DNA from: Prevotella sp. E2-28
GTDB taxonomy: Bacteria > Bacteroidota > Bacteroidia > Bacteroidales > Bacteroidaceae
Direction of reading: 5' to 3'
Length of the DNA stretch: 64,000 nt
Assembly: GCF_022024055.1 (NCBI RefSeq)
Contig: NZ_CP091788.1
Location: 1,550,001-1,614,000 of the forward strand
Under the pieces are notes generated by a model. The model did no database searches. It worked only from the letters and a program-made list of their open reading frames with translations, and had not been told where the DNA came from. Position numbers and translations under genes: made by a program. Positions 14,075 to 21,007 of this stretch are shown here, in pieces (the first letter of the stretch is position 1; every line of letters begins with the position of its first letter).

Positions 14075-14539
14075 TTAAGGGTTCTGCGTGCTGCTGCCGC
14101 TGTCGTCGTTAGTAGGTTTCTGGGAGGGTAAGACTCTCTTCGTGGTGGCCGAGGCCTTCTTCAGGGAGGCTTCGAGGTTCAGGCTCTTCGTGATGAGGTC
14201 ACCAGTGCCACGGGCACGGAGCTTCACCCCCTTGATATGCTTCGACACACTGAAGTCGTCGGCCGAGTCGCATCCACCATTGTTTTTGATGCCCAGTGAG
14301 AAGATGGCTAGGTCGGCGATCTTCACGTTCTTGCCCTCGAGGAGCAGCTCCTTGATACAAGCCACCATATCCGTGAGCATACCCTTGATGGCACCCTTGG
14401 AGTAAGGTGTGTTGTGGTTTGACATGTGTTCGGCCAGACCGTCCAGGTTGATAGTCTCCTCGATGGCGGGATAAGCGAAGTACTTGCCGTAGGCCTTTGA
14501 ATCAGAATTTTTGTTTTGACGTAAAAGATAAAGAATCAT
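14075..14539 (-). CDS. HU-like DNA-binding protein (HU-HIG type)
   Basis: The 154-residue protein has an HU-like core: a long N-terminal part, then LDGLAEHMSNHNTPYSKGAIKGMLTDMVACIKELLLEGKNVKIADLAIFSLGI, with the GKNV.I..LG.F turn of HU/IHF and a following basic arm region. A polar C-terminal tail (TNDDSGSSTQNP) is extra. This is the HU-HIG subgroup common in Bacteroidales, usually near amidase and DUF4248 genes. It probably binds DNA of the mobile module. Its promoter lies beyond a long heptamer array. Confidence 0.87.
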   Translation of the reverse strand: MILYLLRQNKNSDSKAYGKYFAYPAIEETINLDGLAEHMSNHNTPYSKGAIKGMLTDMVACIKELLLEGKNVKIADLAIFSLGIKNNGGCDSADDFSVSKHIKGVKLRARGTGDLITKSLNLEASLKKASATTKRVLPSQKPTNDDSGSSTQNP

Positions 14540-14540
14540 A

Positions 14541-14674
14541 ATGTTTAATGTTTAATGGTTAATCTTTAATGTTTAATCTTTAATGTTTACTGTTTACTGT
14601 TTACTGTTTACTGTTTAATGGTTAATGTTTAATGTTTAATCTTTAATGTTTAATGGTTAATGTTTAATCTTTAA
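14541..14674 (-). repeat. Heptamer array (TTTAATG/TTTACTG/TCTTTAA) in the HU-like gene leader
   Basis: About 19 consecutive 7-base units occur between the HU-like start codon and its promoter. Variants TTTAATG, TTTACTG, GTTAATG and TCTTTAA alternate; four TTTACTG copies are consecutive. No gene is present. Confidence 0.85.
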
Positions 14675-14681
14675 GACACTG

Positions 14682-14689
14682 CAAAGGTA
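14682..14689 (-). promoter_or_regulatory. -7 box for the HU-like gene
   Basis: The minus strand reads TACCTTTG, an exact TAnnTTTG match. It would put the heptamer array into the 5' untranslated region. Confidence 0.6.
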
Positions 14690-14794
14690 CTACATCAGCG
14701 AGGGGAGAATCATACGTATCGTGCGGAGGGATACGCAGGGATACGATAAACATGAAAAAACTTTCAAAGGTCACATCGATTCGATAAATCTGGG

Positions 14795-15004
14795 CTACGG
14801 CTCACCGAGGTATTCCACGATATGACGGACGGCCTGCGAGGAGAAGTACTTGGCGTTTGGATTCTGATAGCAGGCTGAGAGGGCTGCTGTTAGTGGGGTG
14901 CAGCGACGTATCCAACTGTTCAGACGGTTTAGGGCTACATGTGGCGTGCTGTCAGGGAAATACAGCAAGGCCAATTCGGACTTAGGGTAACTTTTTATAA
15001 TCAT
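14795..15004 (-). CDS. DUF4248 domain protein
   Basis: The 69-residue product matches DUF4248: IKSYPKSELALLYFPDSTPHVAL, then LNSWIRRC.PL and the ending FSSQAVRHIVEYLGEP. The family is found in Bacteroidales next to HU-like, primase and amidase genes; function is unknown. The pattern Y.KSELA.LYFPD suggests a small helical, possibly DNA-binding, protein. Iteron-like repeats lie directly upstream of its start, so they may control it. Confidence 0.9.
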   Translation of the reverse strand: MIIKSYPKSELALLYFPDSTPHVALNRLNSWIRRCTPLTAALSACYQNPNAKYFSSQAVRHIVEYLGEP

Positions 15005-15019
15005 ATTGTTTTCATGTAA

Positions 15020-15105
15020 TAAGTATGGGACTTTTGTGTGCTAAGTATAGGACTTTTGTGTGCTAAGTATAGGACTTTTCAGAGCTAAATATGGGACTTA
15101 CATGA
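15020..15105 (-). repeat. Four direct repeats of 22 bp (iteron-like)
   Basis: Units start at 15020, 15042, 15064 and 15086 with an exact 22-base step. The consensus is TAAGTATAGGACTTTTGTGTG plus C, and the fourth copy overlaps the stop codon of the upstream Toprim gene. There are no unique spacers, so this is not CRISPR. The arrangement resembles plasmid iterons, with a RepA-like ATPase and a primase-like gene beside it. Confidence 0.85.
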
Positions 15106-15892
15106 TGAAGTCCACGAGGTCTATCTTGGCACGTTTCTGGGCAGGGGTGGCCTTCTGCTCCAGTAAGGGCGAGACGGTGATTTTGCCTCCATTTTGACGC
15201 ATGGCTTCCTGAGCGATGCGGTACCAGAGGGTAAAGGCGCTGCAGGTCTCGTCGGTATCGGGGAAGAGGATGACACGGTGATTGCGCAAGGGGAATAGCT
15301 TCGTGGGGGTGAGCTCATTCAGGCCTCCTGCTGCTAGCCAGAGGTGCTGTGGGAAATGCTCACTGAGGATGACGGCCGTTTTCTCTGCTTCTACCACGCA
15401 GACCACTCTATCCCTTTGTGAAGTCCCTTCTTCTGAGCTGTTCGCGGTGTGCCCTAGGAGATGCAGCCCGAAAAGGCAGTGGGAAGACTGTATCTGCCAA
15501 GCAAGTTCCGGTTCATCGTTGAGGTAGAAGCGGCAGAGCTCACTGCTCACCCAGGTAGGCGTATGGTCATGGTCACGATGGCAGTCAGAACGGTAGTACA
15601 TAATCTTGCCGTCGTAGATAAACCCCAGTTGGTCGGTCTGCCAGAAGATGACACCGCCATCGCGACTCATGCCCAGCTGGTAACGCTGGGCGGCACGTCT
15701 CATCTGTTCCTCCGTGAGGTAATGACACGCCACGCAAGCACGGCAGAAGCCACTATTGGTACAGAGATGACGAGCGATGAGGGGGCCGTCAGTGTGGAGG
15801 CGTAGATGATGACTGGCCTGCTCGGCAATGGCTGCCCGCACTTCCGACCGGAGCCGCCTGAAAGAATGCCTTGAGATGTCATGAAGCGTCAT
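15098..15892 (-). CDS. DUF6371/Toprim primase-like protein
   Basis: The 264-residue protein has a Cys/His cluster near the N-terminus (CTNSGFCRACVACHY) that may bind zinc, then a Toprim-like core. VVCVVEAEKTAVILSEHF supplies the Glu, LAAGGLNEL the turn, and HRVILFPDTDE the DxD. These features fit the DUF6371 group of Bacteroidales, which act as primase-like or Toprim proteins in mobile elements. It follows the RepA-like ATPase gene after a hairpin-containing gap. Its stop overlaps an iteron-like repeat. Confidence 0.8.
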   Translation of the reverse strand: MTLHDISRHSFRRLRSEVRAAIAEQASHHLRLHTDGPLIARHLCTNSGFCRACVACHYLTEEQMRRAAQRYQLGMSRDGGVIFWQTDQLGFIYDGKIMYYRSDCHRDHDHTPTWVSSELCRFYLNDEPELAWQIQSSHCLFGLHLLGHTANSSEEGTSQRDRVVCVVEAEKTAVILSEHFPQHLWLAAGGLNELTPTKLFPLRNHRVILFPDTDETCSAFTLWYRIAQEAMRQNGGKITVSPLLEQKATPAQKRAKIDLVDFIM

Positions 15893-15923
15893 CGTGTTTG
15901 TTTATTAATTTAAATATATTATT

Positions 15924-15947
15924 ATTGCCCCCTTATTGGGGGGCAAT
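15924..15947 (-). terminator. GC-stem hairpin in AT-rich spacer
   Basis: ATTGCCCCC/GGGGGGCAAT with a TTATT loop lies in a 95-base AT-rich spacer between the ATPase and Toprim genes. It could attenuate transcription or separate the two messages. Confidence 0.55.
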
Positions 15948-15987
15948 TAATTAAATAATAATTATATATAACAAAAAAACATGGGAA

Positions 15988-17187
15988 TCAGAAAGGCGCG
16001 TCCTCGAATTCCAGTCGGCTGTTGGCTAGCATCACCATCTGTTGCCCTGTGCTGGGGTGTCTCACTTCACGGATGACATTCTCTGAAATAGCCTTGCGGT
16101 AAGCTGCATAATACTGGTCTTTGTCGTTGATATGACTGAGGCCAAGGGCGATACCCATCAGTGTGTTGTAGGGTAGGACATCCTTACCGGCAAAAGCATC
16201 GCTGAAAAGTCGGCGCACATTCCATTCCCAGGGCTGTTGCTCATTCTCAGGATGGTGGATGATGTAATGTGAGTTCAGTTTCTCCCATTTCTCTGAGGCA
16301 GTGGGGTTCTGTCGCCTACTCATCCAGCGGCCCTGCGCATCACGTGGCTGCTCTTGCGGTTTGGCACAAGCCTCTGGCAGTCCTGTATCGGAATCGATGG
16401 TGTAATAAAGCTCTCGGTCAATATCATGCTTACGGGTATGCTCCTGCTTGACTTTGAACGTGGCATAGCCTTTCAGTTTCTCACAGGTATAGACCTCGAA
16501 GACCTTGTTGGTCAGTTCGGTACCAATCCAGCCACGCAGGGTGTGGTCGCTGTCGCTCTTGTTCTGATGGAGCACACAGACGATGCAACACTGGTGCGTC
16601 TGCGCCAGAGTCATTAGCATCTCGGTGATACGTTGTGCCTCTACACCATCGTTGATGTCGGCCAGGAGGTCACGCACGCCATCGAGTACCACGAGGTCGG
16701 GCTTCAGATAAGCCACGCCAGCAGAAAACAGTTGCAAGCGCTCCTCCCAACTCTTACAACGCAGGTTGAAGGCAAAGAGCGATTCGTTCCCGTCTTCAGG
16801 GCAGGCTAGGGGGTAGATGCGGTTTACGAGGATGTCCTGCGTGGACTGCTCGCTCTGTTCGGTATCATACCACATCACTCGCAAGGGGCTTTCATCCGTG
16901 TTTCGTTCCAGTGCCAGTATCTTCTGCTTCATACTGGCAGCCATCAGCAGCGATAGGAACAGGGTCTTGCCGCTCTTGGCCTTGCCTGCCACGACGACCA
17001 ACTCCCCTCGTGGGAAGCAGGGCACGCCAAACATGCGAAACAGGAACTGCATGGAGGGTAGGGAGGTCTCGGGGGTGATACGCCGTTGTAGCAACTGAAT
17101 CACGTCGGGCGTAAGGGGACTGGGCTCCCCCGCTTGGAGGAGCTGTCCCATGATGAGGTCTTTCGGTTCTTCCATCATGTCACTCAT
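15988..17187 (-). CDS. RepA-like AAA ATPase (DnaB/RecA fold)
   Basis: Starting from the ATG at 17187 (MSDMMEEPKDL) the product has 399 residues. Walker A is GKAKSGKT following ELVVVA, Walker B is DLVVLDGVRDLL, and a RecA/DnaB-like C-terminal core includes IVCVLHQNKSD. This is the family of plasmid/phage RepA-type replicative helicases and their relatives. The start was chosen because ATGAGTGA overlaps the upstream gene's stop; the longer frame would overlap it by 38 bases. Within the module it probably drives replication or works with the Toprim protein, consistent with the iterons nearby. Confidence 0.83.
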   Translation of the reverse strand: MSDMMEEPKDLIMGQLLQAGEPSPLTPDVIQLLQRRITPETSLPSMQFLFRMFGVPCFPRGELVVVAGKAKSGKTLFLSLLMAASMKQKILALERNTDESPLRVMWYDTEQSEQSTQDILVNRIYPLACPEDGNESLFAFNLRCKSWEERLQLFSAGVAYLKPDLVVLDGVRDLLADINDGVEAQRITEMLMTLAQTHQCCIVCVLHQNKSDSDHTLRGWIGTELTNKVFEVYTCEKLKGYATFKVKQEHTRKHDIDRELYYTIDSDTGLPEACAKPQEQPRDAQGRWMSRRQNPTASEKWEKLNSHYIIHHPENEQQPWEWNVRRLFSDAFAGKDVLPYNTLMGIALGLSHINDKDQYYAAYRKAISENVIREVRHPSTGQQMVMLANSRLEFEDAPF

Positions 17188-17455
17188 CAAACAATAGGTA
17201 ATGATTCTCAAGGGCATGCAGGCCTATGGTATCACGAAACTCGTCCATCATACTCATATACTCCTCTTTGCTCATGACCACTGCCAAGGCATAGATGATG
17301 TGGACGAATGTTCTGACCTGCATCTTCGCTAGGTGCTCAGGGGTGAACATACTACGGTTGATTTGACACAATTCACTGACTTCCGTCAGGCGGCCCTTAC
17401 TTCCTCTGAGGTATTGCAGAGTGATGCCTGACAACTCCTTTTTCAGTATTATCAT
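17180..17455 (-). CDS. Small conserved protein upstream of the RepA-like ATPase
   Basis: I do not recognise the family. The 91-residue protein is helical: LSGITLQYLRGSKGRLTEVSELCQI looks like the start of a helix-turn-helix, and a later helix reads FVHIIYALAVVMSKEEYMSMMDEF. It is the first gene of the minus-strand module and overlaps the ATPase gene by 8 bases, so it may regulate the set. A repressor role is a guess. Confidence 0.6.
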   Translation of the reverse strand: MIILKKELSGITLQYLRGSKGRLTEVSELCQINRSMFTPEHLAKMQVRTFVHIIYALAVVMSKEEYMSMMDEFRDTIGLHALENHYLLFDE

Positions 17456-17495
17456 TTAAGTGTTCAATTAGTAAAATTTATAAATATAAAAAAAA

Positions 17496-17519
17496 GCGTG
17501 TCCGATTCTTCGAACACGC
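17496..17519 (-). terminator. Terminator beyond the epimerase, minus strand
   Basis: GCGTGTCCGA pairs with TCGAACACGC. On the minus strand a run of nine T follows. It ends transcripts coming from the sugar-nucleotide genes before they enter the RepA module. Confidence 0.8.
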
Positions 17520-17639
17520 CTGCAAAAATATAATAAAAATTTTAGAACTTCGTGATGATAATATCACAGTAACTGAAAAAGAAGCCGTTATTAGGTTAAT
17601 TTAATAAAATAGATTACCTAATAGGAGCTGTTGCTTCTA

Positions 17640-17853
17640 TTTGTAGTATTCCTTATACCTTTAGAGCCCCTTGATCGCTCGGCCTTTGGACGCTTGCTAC
17701 CAACGGGACGCAAGAAGGGGCGGCTATCGCTCGGCTTTGCCGCTTTTACAAAGCGTAGCGACTAAAAGAATGCAGGGTTATAATATTCCTTGTACCTTTA
17801 GAGCCCCTTGATAAGGGGCGGCTATAATGCAGGGTTATAATATTCCTTGTACC
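17640..17853. repeat. Duplicated pieces of the epimerase 3' end and GCCGAGCG repeats
   Basis: AATGCAGGGTTATAATATTC, the end of the epimerase gene, occurs at 17826 and again at 17769, 57 bases away. ACCTTTAGAGCCCCTTGAT occurs at 17657 and 17794. Between them lie CGCTCGGCCTTTGG, GACGCTTGCTACCAACGGGA and CGCTCGGCTTTGCCGCTTTT, all shared with other repeat sites. The gap 17456-17821 holds no gene. Confidence 0.75.
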
Positions 17854-18889
17854 AAATAGCAAACTTTCTCAATCCTTCTCTCAATGTGATTTTGGGGGTG
17901 AAGCCGAAGTCACGCTCTAGGGCTGTGGCATCAGCATAGGTGGTGGGCACATCGCCTGGCTGCATGGGCACCAGTTTCTTGTGGGCCTCGAAATCGAAGT
18001 CTGCGGGCAGCACACCAGCACGTGTCAGTTCCTCCTGCAGAATGGTGACAAAGTCGAGCAGGTTCTCTGGTTGACCACCACCGATGTTATATACGGCGTA
18101 GGGTGGGATGGGGAGTCCGTCCTCACCATTTTTACGCTCAGGAGCTCCCTGCATCACACGCACGATACCCTCTACGATATCATCAACAAAGGTGAAGTCG
18201 CGGCGACAGTTGCCGTAGTTGAAGATCTGGATGGTCTCGCCCTTCAGTAGTTTGTTGGTGAAACCGAAGTAGGCCATGTCAGGACGTCCCGCAGGGCCAT
18301 AGACGGTGAAGAAGCGCAGGCCTGTGGTAGGGATGTTATACAGCTTTGAATAGCAGTGGGCGAAGAGCTCATTGCTCTTCTTGGTAGCAGCATAGAGTGA
18401 TACGGGGTTATCTACGCGGTCGTCGGTAGAGAAGGGCACCTTCTTGTTGCCGCCATAGACGCTTGATGAGCTGGCATATACTAAGTGCTCCACGGGGTGA
18501 TTCCTACAGGCCTCAAGGATATTGTAGAATCCCATCATGTTACTCATGATGTATGCGTCGGGATTGGTGATGCTATAGCGAACGCCTGCCTGGGCTGCCA
18601 GGTTCACCACGATATCGAAATGGTACTCGTCGAAGAGGCTATTGATAGTAGCCTTGTCGGCCAGGTCGGCTTTTACAAATTGATATTCAATTTCTGCTGG
18701 CTTAGACTTTTCAATCACGCTGAGGCGGTAATCCTTCAGTGAAGGATCGTAATAATCGTTCAGATTATCCAGGCCCACGATAGTGCCCTTGCTCATGTCT
18801 TTGAACAGACGGAGGACTAAATTTGAACCAATAAAGCCAGCGCTACCGGTCACAAGTATGGTCTTACCATTTAAATCAATCTTATTCAT
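17822..18889 (-). CDS. NAD-dependent UDP-uronate/hexose epimerase (SDR family)
   Basis: The 355-residue protein is an extended SDR: TGSAGFIGSNL (12-24) binds NAD, then the acidic GLDNLNDYYD, NLAAQAGVRYSI and the catalytic YAATKK with upstream SSSSVYGG. The stretch GVRYS and the DNLNDYYDP loop are typical of UDP-glucuronate 4-epimerases; UDP-glucose 4-epimerase is the alternative. It would make UDP-galacturonate for surface polysaccharides. It is preceded on the same strand by the GxxExxY gene and a nucleotidyltransferase, with repeats between. A GHMP kinase resembling galacturonokinase lies close by, divergently. Confidence 0.87.
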   Translation of the reverse strand: MNKIDLNGKTILVTGSAGFIGSNLVLRLFKDMSKGTIVGLDNLNDYYDPSLKDYRLSVIEKSKPAEIEYQFVKADLADKATINSLFDEYHFDIVVNLAAQAGVRYSITNPDAYIMSNMMGFYNILEACRNHPVEHLVYASSSSVYGGNKKVPFSTDDRVDNPVSLYAATKKSNELFAHCYSKLYNIPTTGLRFFTVYGPAGRPDMAYFGFTNKLLKGETIQIFNYGNCRRDFTFVDDIVEGIVRVMQGAPERKNGEDGLPIPPYAVYNIGGGQPENLLDFVTILQEELTRAGVLPADFDFEAHKKLVPMQPGDVPTTYADATALERDFGFTPKITLREGLRKFAIWYKEYYNPAL

Positions 18890-19421
18890 ATCTTCTTTTT
18901 TATAACCTTCGGTTAGAAATCTGTAAAAATCTTTTTTAAAATCTTAGGACTTCGTCCAGAAATATTTCTTTGTTAAGATTTTTCCTCAGATTTTTCAGGA
19001 TTTCTTGCGAAGCAATCAATTGTCTATATTGTTTATTATTACCTTTTTTCTTTACAACCTTCGGTTAGAAATCCGTAAAAATCTTTTTTTTAATCTTAGG
19101 ACTTCGTCCAGAAATATTTCTTTATTAAGATTTTTCTTCAGATTTTTCAGGATTTCTTGCGAAGCAATCAATTGTCTATATTGTTTATTATTACCTATTT
19201 TCTTTATAACCTTCGGTTAGAAATCCGTAAAAATCTTATTTAAAATCTTAGGACTTCGTCCAGAAATATTTCTTTATTAAGATTTTTCCTCAGATTTTTC
19301 AGGATTTCTTGCGAAGCAATCAATTGTCTATATTGTTTTATATTACCTGTTTTTTTATAACCTTCGGTTAGAAATCCGTAAAAATCTTTTTTAAAATCTT
19401 AGGACTTCGTCCAGAAATATA
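18890..19421. repeat. About 152-bp structured repeats, copies 1-4 (fourth truncated)
   Basis: Units are marked by AACCTTCGGTT at 18904, 19056, 19208 and 19359. Each contains three 11-base palindromes with a trinucleotide centre: AACC-TTC-GGTT, GGAC-TTC-GTCC and TTGC-GAA-GCAA. The outer parts GAAATCCGTAAAAATC and GATTTTTCAGGATTTC are nearly complementary, so each unit can fold into a long hairpin. The fourth copy stops where the GxxExxY gene's 3' end begins. Confidence 0.9.
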
Positions 19422-19841
19422 TCACATTAAATGAACTTGTTCTATTCCACTTTCATCTCTTTTATACCATTCACTATATACTCTATCATGAGAGAAATTA
19501 ATCAGCATTCCCCATGGAGTATGGGTTAGATTCATGTAATTACGTAACTGTTTTCTGTGATCATCAGAAATGAACTTGACGGCTTTCAATTCTATGATTA
19601 TATTGTCATCAACTACCAAGTCCATTTTATAGGTTTTATCTAACAGTACGTCATCCCAATACATTGGGAGTTCTTTTTGTTCTTCAACCTTATATCCGTC
19701 CAATTCCAACAGATATTTCATAGCACATTCATAAGCAGATTCCAGTAAGCCGCCATGATACTTATTGTAGACTTTCATTGCTACTCCAATAATCTGCTTT
19801 TGTCTCTCAAACTGCTTGTTGTATTCAGCAATAAGATTCAT
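19422..19841 (-). CDS. GxxExxY protein (PD-(D/E)XK-like fold)
   Basis: The 139-residue protein has the family's signature GLLESAYE (G31 x x E34 x x Y37). A nuclease-type core follows with Asp in YKMDLVV (D74) and E84-x-K86 in IIIELKAVKF, spaced as in PD-(D/E)XK enzymes. NYMNLTHTPWGMLINF is the usual ending. Function is unknown. The gene is embedded between structured repeats on both sides and takes the place of half a repeat, between the nucleotidyltransferase and epimerase genes. Its base composition, lower in G+C than its neighbours, supports transfer. Confidence 0.9.
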   Translation of the reverse strand: MNLIAEYNKQFERQKQIIGVAMKVYNKYHGGLLESAYECAMKYLLELDGYKVEEQKELPMYWDDVLLDKTYKMDLVVDDNIIIELKAVKFISDDHRKQLRNYMNLTHTPWGMLINFSHDRVYSEWYKRDESGIEQVHLM

Positions 19842-20150
19842 ATTTTCTTTTTATAACCTTCGGTTAGAAATCCGTAAAAATCTTATTTTAAAAATCTTCA
19901 GGACTTCGTCCAGAAATATTTCTTTATTAAGATTTTTCCTCAGATTTTTTAGGATTTCTTGCGAAGCAATCAATTGTCTATATTGTTTATTATTACCTTT
20001 TTTCTTTATAACCTTCGGTTAGAAATCCGTAAAAATCTTTTTTAAAATCTTAGGACTTCGTCCAGAAATATTTCTTTATTAAGATTTTTTCTTCAGATTT
20101 TTCAGGATTTCTTGCGAAGCAATCAATTGTCTATTCTTTTTGTTTTATTC
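19842..20150. repeat. About 152-bp structured repeats, copies 5-6
   Basis: Two further units, marked at 19855 and 20010, have the same three palindromes as copies 1-4. They separate the GxxExxY gene from the nucleotidyltransferase gene. No gene lies in them. Confidence 0.9.
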
Positions 20151-20152
20151 AA

Positions 20153-20884
20153 TTAACCATATTTCTCTACTGCCTCATGATATGTATCCAGACTGCCGAT
20201 GTCAAATCGGCCGGCGCTCATGTGCCAAGCATGTATCGCGGTATGCTCTACCATGTAGTGAGCCAGGTTGCCAGGAGCATCCTTGCCACAACCGTTTTCT
20301 ACAGAGTGACGCACCAGGTCGAGGTCTTTCTTCAGATAAATATAGAAAGGTGGCACAGCCCAGTGACTCTTGGGCACCTGAGGCTTCTCCTCCATGCCAA
20401 GCACCTTATTGTTAGCATCGAGCTCCACCACACCCGTGCGCTGCAGCTTTTCTATAGAAGGCTGCTCATGACACATGATGCAAGACGTACCTTTCTCACG
20501 TGCGAACTGGACAAACTCGCTGAACGAGAAGAACAAGAGGTTGTCAGCAGCGACTACCAGCAGGTCATCATCGATGTTGAGCTGATTCATGGCAAAGAGC
20601 AGGTCGCAGACAGCGCCTAGACGCGTCTCGTTAGTCTCTGTGCCATCATCAACTATAGTGATGGGCTTGGTATAGTGCTGCTCAGCAGTCCAGTCCTCGA
20701 AGATAGAGGCAAATCTGTGGTTGGTGATGATGATATGCTCATCAATTTCTGGTATCTGATCAATATCATCGAGCATACGTCCTAGGATAGTGTTCTCTCC
20801 AATTTTCAATAGCGGTTTCGGGAAGTTCTTAGTGAGTTCTCCCAGCCTTGTGGCATAACCCGCTGCAATCACGATATTCTTCAT
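20153..20884 (-). CDS. Sugar-phosphate nucleotidyltransferase
   Basis: The 243-residue protein begins MKNIVIAAGYATRLGELTKN with PKPLLKIGENTIL, the standard NTP-binding pattern (GxGTRL variant GYATRL, then PKPLL) of the nucleotidyltransferase GT-A fold. LLVVAADNLLFF supplies the metal-binding acid, and SAGRFDIGSLDTYHEA the sugar-binding end. It should activate a sugar-1-phosphate to an NDP-sugar. With the galacturonokinase-like gene nearby, sugar acids are a candidate substrate; glucose-1-phosphate-type activity is also possible. Its promoter is divergent from that kinase gene. Confidence 0.85.
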   Translation of the reverse strand: MKNIVIAAGYATRLGELTKNFPKPLLKIGENTILGRMLDDIDQIPEIDEHIIITNHRFASIFEDWTAEQHYTKPITIVDDGTETNETRLGAVCDLLFAMNQLNIDDDLLVVAADNLLFFSFSEFVQFAREKGTSCIMCHEQPSIEKLQRTGVVELDANNKVLGMEEKPQVPKSHWAVPPFYIYLKKDLDLVRHSVENGCGKDAPGNLAHYMVEHTAIHAWHMSAGRFDIGSLDTYHEAVEKYG

Positions 20885-20903
20885 TGTACGATAGTTTTGG
20901 TCA

Positions 20904-20911
20904 CAAAGGTA
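20904..20911 (-). promoter_or_regulatory. -7 box for the nucleotidyltransferase gene
   Basis: The minus strand reads TACCTTTG 20 bases before the ATG, an exact consensus match. Confidence 0.7.
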
Positions 20912-20973
20912 GATAAATTCGGGCTAAATGCAAAGAAATATTCACTTTTTCTTTCATATTCAATTTAATTATG

Positions 20974-20981
20974 TAAATTTG
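20974..20981 (+). promoter_or_regulatory. -7 box for the GHMP kinase gene
   Basis: TAAATTTG lies 26 bases before the ATG at 21008. Together with the divergent box at 20904-20911 it makes a two-way promoter region. Confidence 0.7.
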
Positions 20982-21007
20982 CAGACGAAAAATAGAACTA
21001 TAATATT

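Noticed and set aside
15020..15105. CRISPR-like array
   Set aside because: The repeats are contiguous at 22-base steps with no unique spacers, and no cas gene is near.
18890..20150. CRISPR array or integron cassette array
   Set aside because: Units are about 152 bp and almost fully conserved along their length, with no spacer-like variable part; no integron integrase is present.
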